Part shown: in pieces, positions 21,293 to 30,971 of the stretch | Numbering within the stretch: position 1 is the stretch's first letter | Layout: each line of letters opens with the position of its first letter | NCBI GenBank assembly: GCA_965200445.1 | Contig: OZ241341.1 | Coordinates: 186,001-250,000, forward strand | Direction of reading: 5' to 3' | Length of the DNA stretch: 64,000 bases | From: CBDATY01 sp965200445 | GTDB lineage: Bacteria > Bacillota_I > Bacilli_A > Mycoplasmatales > Mycoplasmataceae | Translations under genes and position numbers: made by a program | Notes under the pieces: generated by a model | Told to the model about the DNA's origin: nothing | The model's database searches: none | Seen by the model: only the letters and a program-made list of their open reading frames with translations

Positions 21293-22171
21293 TTAAATGT
21301 GAATAAATTTGTCCAAGTAATACAAAGTGGCACTTTGAGGAATAAACGAAACATAAATTTCGACTAGTTCAAAAGCAATAATACCGACCACGACAAAGAA
21401 AATCACTCAATCTTTTCAATTAAATTCTAATATGCGGTAGCGGGTACGGTGAGCTTTTGGGTTATAACCGCGGGCATCCATAGCATAAGATAGGTCTTCA
21501 GCTTTTTGAAAGGCTGAAACTAGCAAAGGAATAATTAAAGAAACAGCTGATTTAATTTTTTCGTTAAATTTACCATTTTTAAAATCAATCCCACGCGAAG
21601 CTTGGGCTTTCATAATTCTGCCCGCTTCATCAATCAAAGTCGGAATCATTCGTAAAGCAATCGAAATAATCGTCGAAATAATGTGAACTGGAAAACGCAC
21701 TATCTTTAAAGGGCTTAAAATACTTTCTAATCCCAATGTCATATCAAGCGGCTTAGTAGTCGAAGTTAAAATAGTTGTTAGAGTAATCATGTAATAAATT
21801 CGAATCCCCAAATAGAGCGCTTGGTAAATTGACTTTTCTGAAACAACAAACCAACTAACCCCTCCGTTGTCACCACCTCAGTGCCAGCCTAACGCGCCTT
21901 CGGCGCTATCTTTAATTAAAAAGCAGTTAACAATAAACAGTACCACCACCATAAAGAGGATCGGTCGCGATAACAAGTAAAGCAGACGCACTTTTAATTT
22001 GCTCATAAAGTAAAGGGTAAAAATCACTACTCCCAAAATCACATACCCTGTAAAGGCATCTGGGAAAAACACAGCAGCAATCATAGCAATGATCATGCAC
22101 AGTTTAATGCGAGGATCCATTCTATGAATGACAGAATCATAGGCTAAATAGCGACCAAAAGATAAACGCAT
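21293..22171 (-). CDS. ecfT: ECF transporter transmembrane subunit EcfT
   Basis: A 292-residue transmembrane subunit coupling the two ATPases to S components. There are about five to six hydrophobic segments, and both coupling-helix Ala-Arg-Gly motifs are present (QASRGIDF near residue 195 and MDARGYN near 235). The ATG at 22171 follows an AAGGAGG SD and lies one base after the ecfA2 stop. Three TGA-encoded Trp residues link the frame segments. Confidence 0.93.
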
Positions 22172-22172
22172 C

Positions 22173-23111
22173 TTATTTACCTCCTTTTTTAGCCTTAATT
22201 TTGTCCACAATAGCTTGTACTAAACTATCGATATCAGAAATATTAGTGCTGGGAATATCTATTCCTGCAGTTTGTAATTCATGCAGCAAATTATAAATTT
22301 GCGGCGGATAAATATTTAGTTTTTGTGTTAATTCTTCATTAGCAAAAACATTGCTGGGTGTATCGATGGCCACAACTTTACCTTCGTGCAGCACCACAAC
22401 GGTTTTACAAATTTCCAAAATGTGATCCATGTTGTGACTAACTAGTACGATCCGGCGTTTATTTTCCGTGTTTAAACGCCGAAATAAATTAATAAACTCT
22501 TTTTCACCGTTAGGGTCTAACCCAGCAGTGGGCTCATCAACAACTAAAGTATCTCCTTCCATTGCTAAAATACCCGCTAATGCCACCCGGCGTTTTTGAC
22601 CACCTGACAAAGAAAATGGCGATCTTCCCAATAAATCAAGTGACATTCCTACCAATTGCATATACTTATCAGTTCGCACTGCTGCTACTGCTTTTGATTC
22701 ACCAAGCTGCACAGGGCCAAACATGATGTCTTTTTTAACTGTTTCTTCAAATAATTGGTATTCGGGGAATTGAAACACCAAGCCCACCCGCTTACGCAGC
22801 ATTTTCACATGCGGAATTTTACGCTGATTAGCATTAATCATAAAACCATGGGTTTCAATAGAGCCTGTCGAAGGGATGATTAAACCATTCAGATGTTGCA
22901 CTAAAGTTGATTTACCACTGCCAGTAGAGCCAATCACCCCAATAATATGATTGTCGGTAATAGTTAGATTAATGTTTCTGAGAGCTGTAAATTCATATGG
23001 CGATTTGGGATTGTACACATAACCCAGATCTTTAAATTGGATTAAATTGTCACTAGCATTTCCTAAAGCAGTTTGATTAACACGCTCTTTACGCATAAAC
23101 TTTAACTTCAT
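22173..23111 (-). CDS. ecfA2: ECF transporter ATPase EcfA2
   Basis: A 312-residue ABC ATPase. Walker A is GSTGSGKST near residue 60, the Q-loop is VFQFPEYQLFEETV, the signature is LSGGQKRRVALAG, and Walker B is LVVDEPTAGLD. The FPEYQLF element is typical of EcfA2 rather than EcfA1. It pairs with EcfA1 encoded 9 bases upstream. Confidence 0.94.
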   Translation of the reverse strand: MKLKFMRKERVNQTALGNASDNLIQFKDLGYVYNPKSPYEFTALRNINLTITDNHIIGVIGSTGSGKSTLVQHLNGLIIPSTGSIETHGFMINANQRKIPHVKMLRKRVGLVFQFPEYQLFEETVKKDIMFGPVQLGESKAVAAVRTDKYMQLVGMSLDLLGRSPFSLSGGQKRRVALAGILAMEGDTLVVDEPTAGLDPNGEKEFINLFRRLNTENKRRIVLVSHNMDHILEICKTVVVLHEGKVVAIDTPSNVFANEELTQKLNIYPPQIYNLLHELQTAGIDIPSTNISDIDSLVQAIVDKIKAKKGGK

Positions 23112-23120
23112 CTGGGTCCC

Positions 23121-23993
23121 TTACATCTGTTGTTTGAGTTCTTTAATAAACTGTTTAGTAGAAATTGTTTTAGAAATTTTAACACCCTTATCTTGCAAAC
23201 GATTAATCACTTTAAACAAAAATGGTACATCTAGTTGAATGGATTTTAAAAAAGCTTCATCTTTTAAAATTTGTTTGGGTGTACCAGAACGCACCAACTG
23301 ACCTTTATTTAGAATTAACACCTTATCAGCAGTCACAATTTCGTTCATATCATGGGTAATCGAAATAATAGTCCGTGAAGGATCTTCTTTTAACTTGGCA
23401 ATCAAGCCTTTTACTTCTGCAATCCCTTTGGGATCAAGCATACTAGTAGCTTCATCAAAAATCAAAATCGCTGGATTCAAAGCTAAAGCACTTGCAATAG
23501 CAACTTTCTGTTTTTGACCGCCGGACAGCATTAAGGGCTCATGGTTTAAATAGTCAAGCATGTCTACTTGTTTAGCTGTTTCCTGCACAATTTTATGCAT
23601 TTCTAATGTGGGTATTTGGCGGTTTTGCAGGCCAAAGGCAATATCGTCTTGGACTGTTGACCCAATAAATTGATTATCAGGATTTTGAAACACAATGCCC
23701 AAAAAATTTCTAATTTCACTTAAATTACGACGATTTACTTCATTACCAAAAATTTCTAATTTACCTTCTTGATTATTCAAAACCCCCATCACTAACTTCG
23801 ATAGAGTTGATTTCCCGCTACCGTTATGACCAATAATCACCACATATTCACCTTCTTTAATTTCGGTATTAATGTCAGCTAGTGCTAATGGATCATTGGA
23901 AGAGTAACGAAAAGATAAATTAGAAATCTTTAAAGCAATGTTATTCAGTTTCTTAATTTTAGTTGATTGATTAGGAGAATTTTTTTCGTTCAT
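23121..23993 (-). CDS. ecfA1: ECF transporter ATPase EcfA1
   Basis: A 290-residue ABC ATPase. Walker A is GHNGSGKST near residue 54, the Q-loop is VFQNPDNQFIGSTV (the EcfA1-type FQNPDNQ motif), the signature is LSGGQKQKVAIA and Walker B is LIFDEATSMLDP. With EcfA2 and EcfT it forms the shared energising module for vitamin S components. It heads the ecfA1-ecfA2-ecfT-truA series; a separate promoter is suggested upstream. Confidence 0.94.
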   Translation of the reverse strand: MNEKNSPNQSTKIKKLNNIALKISNLSFRYSSNDPLALADINTEIKEGEYVVIIGHNGSGKSTLSKLVMGVLNNQEGKLEIFGNEVNRRNLSEIRNFLGIVFQNPDNQFIGSTVQDDIAFGLQNRQIPTLEMHKIVQETAKQVDMLDYLNHEPLMLSGGQKQKVAIASALALNPAILIFDEATSMLDPKGIAEVKGLIAKLKEDPSRTIISITHDMNEIVTADKVLILNKGQLVRSGTPKQILKDEAFLKSIQLDVPFLFKVINRLQDKGVKISKTISTKQFIKELKQQM

Positions 23994-24031
23994 AGCCTGA
24001 GGTGCAACTCTTTATATTTTTGTTAATAAAA

Positions 24032-24060
24032 ACTATAACAAATTTCATTTTATTTGTAAA
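24032..24060 (-). promoter_or_regulatory. candidate promoter for ecfA1A2T-truA
   Basis: On the minus strand TTTACA (24055-24060) is followed after exactly 17 bases by TATAGT (24032-24037), about 40 bases before the ecfA1 start. It lies in the 143-base gap after rplQ, the first sizeable gap in the superoperon, so the ECF genes may be transcribed separately. Confidence 0.5.
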
Positions 24061-24136
24061 TATTATAAATAATTTTATTTTGTTTTTTATATTCTACCTT
24101 TTTAATAAAATGACTGTGTTGATCAAAACCACTGCT

Positions 24137-24496
24137 TTATACAAATTGAATTATAGCCATCGGAGCATTATCACCTTTGCGATTGTCCAATTTCAGGATG
24201 CGCAAATACCCTCCGTTGCGATCTTTATACCGCTTAGCAATAACATCAAACAATTTTTTGCAAGCAGTGTTATTGTTTTGGTGGTCCACAGGACGTAAAA
24301 TTGCCAAAGCTTGGCGACGGGCATGTAAGGTCCCTTGCTTACCCAAAGTAACCAGTTTATCGACATACCCTTGTAGTTTTTTAGCTTTAGCCAGTGTAAT
24401 TTCTAGCTTTTCTTGCATGATTAAATCAGTAGCTAAATTACGCATCATATTCTGACGGAACTTCTGGTCGTGCCCTCTTACATTGCGAATAGACAT
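24137..24496 (-). CDS. rplQ: 50S ribosomal protein L17
   Basis: A 119-residue L17. It starts MSIRNVRGHDQKFRQNMMRNLATDLI and carries the conserved LQGYVDKLVTLGKQGTLHARR segment. L17 lies at the peptide exit tunnel rim. It is the last ribosomal gene of the alpha operon and begins 2 bases after rpoA. Confidence 0.96.
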   Translation of the reverse strand: MSIRNVRGHDQKFRQNMMRNLATDLIMQEKLEITLAKAKKLQGYVDKLVTLGKQGTLHARRQALAILRPVDHQNNNTACKKLFDVIAKRYKDRNGGYLRILKLDNRKGDNAPMAIIQFV

Positions 24497-24498
24497 CT

Positions 24499-25452
24499 TT
24501 ACCCCTTCTTAAAATCTAAATCTAGTTGGTATAACTTGTTTTTTATTTCACGTAAAGAAACTCGTCCTAGATTAGGAATTGCTTCAATTTCTTTTTCTGA
24601 ATGTTGAATTAGCTCACGTAATGTGTTAATTCCTTGTTTTATTAAACATTTTTCGCTGCGTTGCGTTAATTCTAGGTCATAAATAGAACGATCCAAATCA
24701 TCATTGTAATCTTCCTCTTCAGGAGCAATCAAATCAACTTCTTGATAATGGGTGCTTAAATCCATAAAAAACGCTAAGTGGCTAGTCAGGATTTGGCTGG
24801 CACAAGCAACGGCATCATCGGGAGATATTGAACCATTAGTTTGCACCTCTAAGGTTAGTTCTTCGTAGTTTTGCTTCTTCACTGCCTGCACGGGTCGAAC
24901 GTGGTAAGCAACCTTTTGCATCCCAGAATAGTTGGAGTCAATAATAATTAAGTCCGGACTAAAGCGTTCTACTTTGTTATCTTCAAAAGAATAATAACCA
25001 CGCGATTGCTTGGCATAGATTTCCATTTCTAGCCTTTTTTTAGGAGCTAGATGCATCAGAACATGCTCAGGATTAATAACCTCTACGCCACTTGGCAGAA
25101 CAATGTCAGCAGCAGTAACAGCACCTTGTTTGGCTTTTTTAAGATGCAAAGTAACTGTTTCATCATCAGGGATAATCTCAGCATCAATTTTTAAAATTAG
25201 ACCCTTTAGGTTTAATGATACTTCCACTAAAGTTTCTAAAATCCCTTCCACAGTAGTGTACTCATGGGTTTCGCCAGGAATACGATAGGCAAAAACTGCC
25301 GCCCCGGGTGTACTAGAAAGCAAAGTACGACGGATGGCATTTCCTATGGTACGTCCAAACCCTCTTTCTAATGGTCGTACTAGGTATTTGGCATAATTTT
25401 CTGACTCATCAGCAGTCAATAATTTAAAATTGGGTTTTGTAAATTTACGCAT
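24499..25452 (-). CDS. rpoA: RNA polymerase alpha subunit
   Basis: A 317-residue alpha subunit. The N-terminal dimerisation/assembly domain contains the LERGFGRTIGNAIRRTLLSS motif near residue 30; the C-terminal domain (about 245-317) keeps the helix-hairpin-helix IPNLGRVSLREIKNKL. The linker is acidic (EEEDYNDDLD). Usual length. It lies between rpsK and rplQ. Confidence 0.97.
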   Translation of the reverse strand: MRKFTKPNFKLLTADESENYAKYLVRPLERGFGRTIGNAIRRTLLSSTPGAAVFAYRIPGETHEYTTVEGILETLVEVSLNLKGLILKIDAEIIPDDETVTLHLKKAKQGAVTAADIVLPSGVEVINPEHVLMHLAPKKRLEMEIYAKQSRGYYSFEDNKVERFSPDLIIIDSNYSGMQKVAYHVRPVQAVKKQNYEELTLEVQTNGSISPDDAVACASQILTSHLAFFMDLSTHYQEVDLIAPEEEDYNDDLDRSIYDLELTQRSEKCLIKQGINTLRELIQHSEKEIEAIPNLGRVSLREIKNKLYQLDLDFKKG

Positions 25453-25460
25453 GATCTCTC

Positions 25461-25847
25461 CTATCCTCGTGGCCTTTTTGGTGGTCTTACTCCGTTATGG
25501 GGTATTGGTGTTACATCTTTGATTTGGGTCACTACTAGACCAGCTGTTTCCAAACTACGGATGGCTGCATCACGCCCCGGTCCTGGTCCTTTAACCTCCA
25601 CTCGCACAGATTTCACCCCATGCAGAATCGCGTTTTTACCAGCGCTCTCTGAAACCATTTGTGCTACATATGGTGTGGATTTTTTGCTACCCTTGAAGCC
25701 TAAAGCTCCCGCACTAGACCAAGTAATAATGTGCCCCGCTTCATCTGAAATAGAAACAATCGTATTATTAAATGTTGCGTGAATATGAGCCACTCCAACA
25801 GGAATGTTTTTATAAATTTTCTTTTTGTTTTTTGCTTTTTTTTGCAT
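25461..25847 (-). CDS. rpsK: 30S ribosomal protein S11
   Basis: A 128-residue S11. The basic N-terminus is followed by VAHIHATFNNTIVSISD, WSSAGALGFKGSKKSTPYVAQ, the GPGPGRDAAIRSL loop and the C-terminal TPIPHNGVRPPKRPRG. All are invariant S11 features. Confidence 0.97.
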   Translation of the reverse strand: MQKKAKNKKKIYKNIPVGVAHIHATFNNTIVSISDEAGHIITWSSAGALGFKGSKKSTPYVAQMVSESAGKNAILHGVKSVRVEVKGPGPGRDAAIRSLETAGLVVTQIKDVTPIPHNGVRPPKRPRG

Positions 25848-25865
25848 TTAATCTCGTTATCCTTT

Positions 25866-26240
25866 CTATTTTTTCTTATTAGCAATTGTTTTGCGCGGTC
25901 CTTTAGCACGCTTACGCGTTCTAGCATTTTGTTTAGTGGATTGACCGCGTACTGGTAGATTACGACGATGACGCAGCCCTCTATAAGAACCAATTTCCAT
26001 CAATCTTTTGATGTTCATCGCTGTTTCGCGTCGCAATGCTCCCTCGATTTTATACTCACCAACTTTCAGACGTAAAGCCTTTAGTTGTGCTTCAGATAAG
26101 TCTTGTACACGAATATCCTCACTGATATTTAATTCCTTCAGAATTGTTTGTGCTGTTGACTTGTTAATCCCAAAAATGTACGTTAAACTAATTACCACAC
26201 GTTTATTATTTGGAATATCTATTCCTCCCACTCGGGCCAT
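25866..26240 (-). CDS. rpsM: 30S ribosomal protein S13
   Basis: A 124-residue S13. It starts MARVGGIDIPNNKRVVISL, has the LMEIGSYRGLRHRRNLPVRGQ segment and a basic tail (TRKRAKGPRKTIANKKK) reaching the P-site. It lies between rpmJ and rpsK. Confidence 0.97.
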   Translation of the reverse strand: MARVGGIDIPNNKRVVISLTYIFGINKSTAQTILKELNISEDIRVQDLSEAQLKALRLKVGEYKIEGALRRETAMNIKRLMEIGSYRGLRHRRNLPVRGQSTKQNARTRKRAKGPRKTIANKKK

Positions 26241-26255
26241 ATTAAAACCTTTCCT

Positions 26256-26369
26256 TTAACCTTGTCGTTGCTTGTGTTTGGGATTAGAGCAAATTACTCT
26301 AATGCGATTCTTACGCTTAATGACACGGCATTTATTACACATTTTTTTAACTGATGTACGTACTTTCAT
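26256..26369 (-). CDS. rpmJ: 50S ribosomal protein L36
   Basis: A 37-residue L36 in the gap between infA and rpsM. The minus-strand translation begins MKVRTSVKKMCNKCRVIKRK and ends CSNPKHKQRQG, with the C-x2-C...C...H zinc-ribbon ligands complete. The zinc-binding form is retained. Confidence 0.95.
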   Translation of the reverse strand: MKVRTSVKKMCNKCRVIKRKNRIRVICSNPKHKQRQG

Positions 26370-26401
26370 AATATTTCACTCCTTGTATTATTGAGGTTGT
26401 T

Positions 26402-26620
26402 TTATTTTTTGCGAAAAATAATGCGTCCTCGGTTTAAATCGTAAGGAGATACATGCACTATCACCTTGTCTCCTGGCAATATGCGGATGTAATGTGTCCG
26501 CACTTTACCCGAAACATGCGCTTCAATAACTCTGTCATTGGACAGTTTCACTTTGAAGACTGCATTGGGTAAAACTCCTACAATTTCACCTTCCATTTCA
26601 ATAAAATCTGATTTTGGCAT
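26402..26620 (-). CDS. infA: translation initiation factor IF-1
   Basis: A 72-residue OB-fold protein. It has the EGEIVGVLPNAVFKVKL strand, the HVSGKVRTHYIRILPGDKV segment and the PYDLNRGRIIFR end, all typical of IF-1, which sits in the 30S A site during initiation. It lies between map and rpmJ, the normal location. Confidence 0.97.
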   Translation of the reverse strand: MPKSDFIEMEGEIVGVLPNAVFKVKLSNDRVIEAHVSGKVRTHYIRILPGDKVIVHVSPYDLNRGRIIFRKK

Positions 26621-26631
26621 TTTTCTACTTT

Positions 26632-27384
26632 CTAAAATATTTTTGTCAATAGTTCATGGCCAGTTGCGGTGACTAACACCATCGCTTCATAATGAGCACT
26701 ATTGCAATCATTGGCAGTTTGCACTGTTCATTTATCGTCTGCAATAATCACTTCTGGTGAGCCGATTTGCACCATTGGTTCTAAACAAACCACTGTGCCA
26801 GCCGCTAGCCTTGGACCCGTGTTCGGATCACCTTGGTTAGGGATGACGGGATCTTGATGTAATTCATGGCCAATCCCATGCCCAGCATACATTGTGTTGA
26901 GGTGAAAACCTTGGGCTTCAACAGTACGCTGAATAATGCTACTAATTGTCCCAATTCTAATACCAGCCTTAACAGTACTCACCGCCTTTTGCAGAGCTAC
27001 TTTGGTCACCTGCACTAGCTCTAAATCAATTGCTGATTTAGGTGCTTGTACGATTTTGGTAAAAGCAGCATCAGTGTGCAACCCATTCCTGGTGCACCCT
27101 GCATCTACTGACACAATGTCACCTGCTTGAAACGCTGTATTGTTAGGGATACCGTGGATTAGATCACTATTGACAGAAACACAAATCTGATTAGGAAAAC
27201 CATGGTATTGAAAAAAATTGGATTGAGCATCGTGATTTTGCAAGTATTTTAAAGCTAAACGATCTAGCATTAAACCAGTAACGCCGGGTTTAATAGCTTG
27301 GTAAAGCGTTGTTAACAAGCCATTAAGCACCTTAGCACTACGGCGCATCTCTTTAATTTCCTGTTCGTTTAAAATTTTAATCAT
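26632..27384 (-). CDS. map: methionine aminopeptidase type I
   Basis: A 250-residue enzyme removing N-terminal Met. The metal ligands are visible: Asp in SVDAGC and HTDAAFT, His in GHGIGHELH, Glu in VCLEPM. The final Glu is in the segment after TGA at 26728-26730, which encodes Trp; reading it as stop would delete about 31 residues. It overlaps the adk 3' end by 8 bases. Confidence 0.95.
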
Positions 27385-28021
27385 CTAAATAACTTAAAAT
27401 ACTTTCTGATATTTCATTAACACTCAGGTTAGCATCAATTTTTACTAGTCGGTTCTTTTTAGAATAATACGCAATTAAACTAGGTGATCATTTTTTAAAA
27501 GTTTGAATGCGCATTTTATACGCATCACGCGTATCATCAGAACGAGAAGATAATTTATATCCGCAAAAGTCACAGATTCACTGTTGCTTAGGCGGTATTT
27601 TTACAGCATGATATGTGCGTCCGCAATTATTGCAGGTTAGACGACCTACAATCCTGTTTAATAATTGCTTTTCGTCAATTTCTAAATAGAAAACATGGTC
27701 AATTTGCATGTTGCGACGTGATAACATATCATCTAGTTTTTGGGCTTGCACCACAGTCCGGGGGAACCCATCCCAAATAATATTTTCATCAAATTTATCT
27801 TGGGTGAAATCCTGTAAAACTTCAATAATTAAATCATCTGGTACCAAAACCCCTCGACTAACATATTGCAATAATGTCATACCTAGCGCTGTTTTTGCGC
27901 TAATATTATGACGCACAATGTCACCTGATGCGATGTGAATATAATTGCGTAAACTTACAATTTTGTCAGATTGTGTGCCTTTACCGCTCCCGGGAGCACC
28001 CATAATGATAATGTTTTTCAT
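27377..28021 (-). CDS. adk: adenylate kinase (zinc LID type)
   Basis: A 214-residue enzyme. The P-loop GAPGSGKGTQ is near residue 7, the AMP-binding region DGFPRTVVQAQ near 85, and the LID carries two CxxC pairs (CNNC, then ICDFC after a TGA-encoded Trp), the zinc-stabilised Gram-positive type. It lies between secY and map in the spc-alpha region. Confidence 0.96.
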
Positions 28022-28036
28022 TTTTAACTCTCCTTT

Positions 28037-29488
28037 CTATCAAATAAAGCTTGAATAATCGTGTTCTTGAGCAATTGATTGGTTTTTGCGAGCAATAAAC
28101 TGCTGTTGAATATAGCGACCCCGCGCTTGACGTAGGGTTTGCAACCCCACCGATACCATAATAATTAAGCCGGTGCCCCCAATCGCTAAACTCTTAGGTA
28201 AATCAGTTAATTTACTAATAATGTATGGGCAGACAGCGATAGCGGCCAGGAAGACAGACCCAATAATACTTAATCGTGCCACCGTGCCAGCAATGTATTT
28301 TTCGGTTTGACGGCCAGGCACAATGCCGGGAATAAAGGTCCCTGATTTTTGGAAATTTTCTGATATTTTAAGAGGATTAATTTGCACCTGTGCATACAAG
28401 AAGGTAAAGAGAATTGTCAAAATCCCATAAATAGCAATCCCTGGTCAAGTATTAAACCCTAAGAAACGTTCGCTAAACAGGACAAAGCCATTAGTAGGGT
28501 TCGAGGTCTTAATAATTTGAGCTACCGTGACAGGGGCCGAAATTAGGGCTGAAGAGAAAATAACCGGAATAACCCCTGCTGAGTTAATTTTCAACGGCAA
28601 ATAAGGTTTGTTCCGCTCATCGTGACTGGCGAGACCACTTCCCGTTTGTTGAATCGGGATCCGTCTTTCGGACTCATTCAGCAGAACCACAAACATAATC
28701 ATCAACAGAAACATTGTCATATAAACACCGAATTTGACGATCCCTGTGAATAAAACACTATTAGCTTCATTGCCAGAAATTCAGAAAGTATAGGTTTCTT
28801 TAATACTTAGCGGTAAGCGCGAAACAATTCCTCCAAAAATAATTAGAGACAAGCCATTACCAATGCCTTTAATGGTAATTTGATCTGCCATCCACAGCAT
28901 TAACATTGTGCCGGCCAACAAACAGCATGGCACCAAGAAGTAGTAAAAAGTTGGTGGCCCAGAACCGAATGCTGTATCAGTTCATTTGGGCGAAATGACT
29001 TTTTGGGAAGCCAGAGTAAAGATGGTCGCCACCCCCTGCATAAGTGCAAAGGGCACTGTTAGATACTTGGTTAAACGATCAAGTTTTTTTCGCCCTTTTG
29101 CGCCTGATTTAGACCAACGCGACAAAACAGGTACAACATCAGTAGAAAGCAACTGTACAATAATAGACGCCGTAATATACGGAGACACTCCTAGTGCTAG
29201 AATCGAAAACTTACCTAGTGTGCCCCCTCCTAGCAAGGAAATTAAACTGAAAAATTGCGAAGTACTTGAGAGGTCAGAAACATTTTTCGACAGGGTGATA
29301 CCTGGTACTGTGAAGTAGCTCCCGATCCGAATTAAAAGTAAAACACCCAGGGTGAACAAAATACGTTTAATTAGATCCTTGTTTTTAACAAAAAAATTAC
29401 CGCTAACAAAAACTACTGCGTGTTTATCAACAGTTTTTTTGCTCTTTTTTTTTCGTTTTTTAGGCGAGGAACTGTAACTGCTAGCCAT
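28037..29488 (-). CDS. secY: preprotein translocase subunit SecY
   Basis: A 483-residue channel subunit with ten hydrophobic segments. The plug/TM2 region (GTLGKFSILALGVSPYITASIIVQLLS) and the cytoplasmic NPLKISENFQKSG and QARGRYIQQQ loops are typical. The N-terminus is about 30 residues longer than usual and very basic (KKRKKKSKK). The reading frame ends TGA-TAG, giving a terminal Trp in table 4. Usual place between rplO and adk. Confidence 0.96.
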
Positions 29489-29491
29489 AAA

Positions 29492-29929
29492 TTAGACTTT
29501 CTGCACCGACCCTTGTGCTGCCTCAATTTTAGTTTGGGCATTTTTTGATATTTTATTAACTTTAATTTTAACTGGTTTTGTGATTTCTCCATTACCCAGT
29601 ACTTTAATTAGTACCTTATCAGTACTAATAAGTTTTTTTTCTAATAGAGTTTGATGACTAATTTCTTTTAAGCCTAGTCGCTCAATGTCATCAAGGTTAA
29701 GAATAACATACTTTTTTTGGTTAGGACTGGTAAATCCAAATTTTGGTATGCGGCGAAAGAGCGGCATTTGACCACCTTCAAACCCTGGTCGCGTTCCACC
29801 ACCTGAGCGAGCATTTTGCCCCTTTTGGCCACGTCCAGAGGTTTTACCAGTCCCCGAAGAAGACCCGCGTCCCACTCTTTTACGATTGTGCACTGAATTT
29901 TTATTCGTTTCCAAACTATGCAGTTTCAT
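29492..29929 (-). CDS. rplO: 50S ribosomal protein L15
   Basis: A 145-residue L15. It starts MKLHSLETNK, with the Gly/Arg-rich loop RKRVGRGSSSGTGKTSGRG and the GFEGGQMPLFRRIPKFGF motif. The ATG at 29929 has AAAGGAGA upstream and lies inside the rpsE 3' end. No L30 gene (rpmD) occurs between rpsE and rplO, as is usual in mycoplasmas. Confidence 0.96.
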   Translation of the reverse strand: MKLHSLETNKNSVHNRKRVGRGSSSGTGKTSGRGQKGQNARSGGGTRPGFEGGQMPLFRRIPKFGFTSPNQKKYVILNLDDIERLGLKEISHQTLLEKKLISTDKVLIKVLGNGEITKPVKIKVNKISKNAQTKIEAAQGSVQKV

Positions 29930-30589
29930 TGCTGATCTCCTTTTGTTCATCCGCTTCTTTTGGTGGTTCTACGGGCAAACGGTCTCGCAGAAAATCAAAA
30001 TCTGCTTGTGTTTTAATTTTTTTTAATCCATTAAAAGTTGCTCGTAGCATATTGACTGATGTGTTAGAGCCAAATGATTTAGCATAAACATCCTGAATCC
30101 CAGAAGCTTCCAAAGCCAAACGCGCTGGACCGCCCGCAATAATTCCAACCCCTTTGTTGGCTGGCTTAATCATCACTTTACTAGCGCCATGGTGACCCAT
30201 CACAGCGTGGGGAATAGTGTTTTTAACAATATTTACCCGAATTAAATTTTTATGTGCTTCATTAATTGCTTTTTTAATTGCATCAGGTACTTCATTAGCC
30301 TTCCCTGTAGCAAACCCGACCAAACCTTTTTTGTCGCCCACAACCACTAAAGCAGCAAATTTAAAATGGCGACCTCCTTTGGTTACTTTAGTAACACGGT
30401 TAATTGAGATCAAATGCTCTACAAAATTTGATTTGGGTTTTTCAAAACGTTTACGACGAGGGCGACGTTCTCCCCGATAACCACCTTTGTCACCTCTAAA
30501 TCCTCGGGTTTTTTAGACGGAGCAGGTGCCGTTTTGTCGGTGGGATTGCTGGGTGTAGCAGCTGCTACAGTGTTTTTCTTTTCTTCCAT
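29916..30589 (-). CDS. rpsE: 30S ribosomal protein S5, with an apparent -1 frameshift near the N-terminus
   Basis: The S5 core (INRVTKVTKGGRHFKF, VPDAIKKAINEA, GGPARLALEASGIQDVYAKS) lies in one frame ending at 29916. The start that fits is ATG at 30589, with a strong AAAGGAGC SD just after rplR, but it is in another frame that stops at 30419. At an A6C3 run (plus-strand 30506-30514) the encoded protein switches from an Ala/Pro/Lys-rich leader to an Arg/Gly-rich basic segment (RGFRGDKGGYRGERRPRRK) joined to the core. The core frame has TAA just upstream of the run and no good start (only TTG at 30413). This is a lost base, an assembly error or programmed slippage. S5 is essential, so the product must be made. 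Confidence 0.88.
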
Positions 30590-30603
30590 ATTAGCTCCTT
30601 TCT

Positions 30604-30960
30604 TTAAAATACCAATCCATTAGTGCGGGCAGCTTCTGCTAACGCTTTGATTTTGCCATGGTACAAGTAACCACTGCGGTCAAAAACAACATGTTTAATT
30701 TTTTTCTTTTTGGCTGCTGCAGCAATTTCTTTACCCACTGCTTCGGCGGCGGCTGTGTTAGCTTTTTGCTTTAATTGGGCTATGGTTAGGCTTGATGCTG
30801 CAGCAATAGTATGACCTTTAGCATCATCAATAATTTGGGCATAAATGTACCGGTGTGATTTAAACACATTTAATCGTGGAATCTCAGCAGTTCCTTGAAC
30901 GTGCTTACGAATACGATAATGGCGCATAATTCTTTTGTGATTTCTAGATTCTTTTTGCAT
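30604..30960 (-). CDS. rplR: 50S ribosomal protein L18
   Basis: A 118-residue 5S-rRNA-binding L18. It has RHYRIRKHVQGTAEIPRLNVFKSHRYIYAQIIDD in the N-terminal half, and the C-terminal VVFDRSGYLYHGKIKALAEAARTNGLVF motif. Usual length and position between rplF and rpsE. Confidence 0.97.
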   Translation of the reverse strand: MQKESRNHKRIMRHYRIRKHVQGTAEIPRLNVFKSHRYIYAQIIDDAKGHTIAAASSLTIAQLKQKANTAAAEAVGKEIAAAAKKKKIKHVVFDRSGYLYHGKIKALAEAARTNGLVF

Positions 30961-30971
30961 AACTTTTGCTG

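Noticed and set aside
30217..30480. Plus-strand open frame opposite rpsE
   Set aside because: Lies entirely antisense to S5 with no SD; a shadow of a conserved gene.
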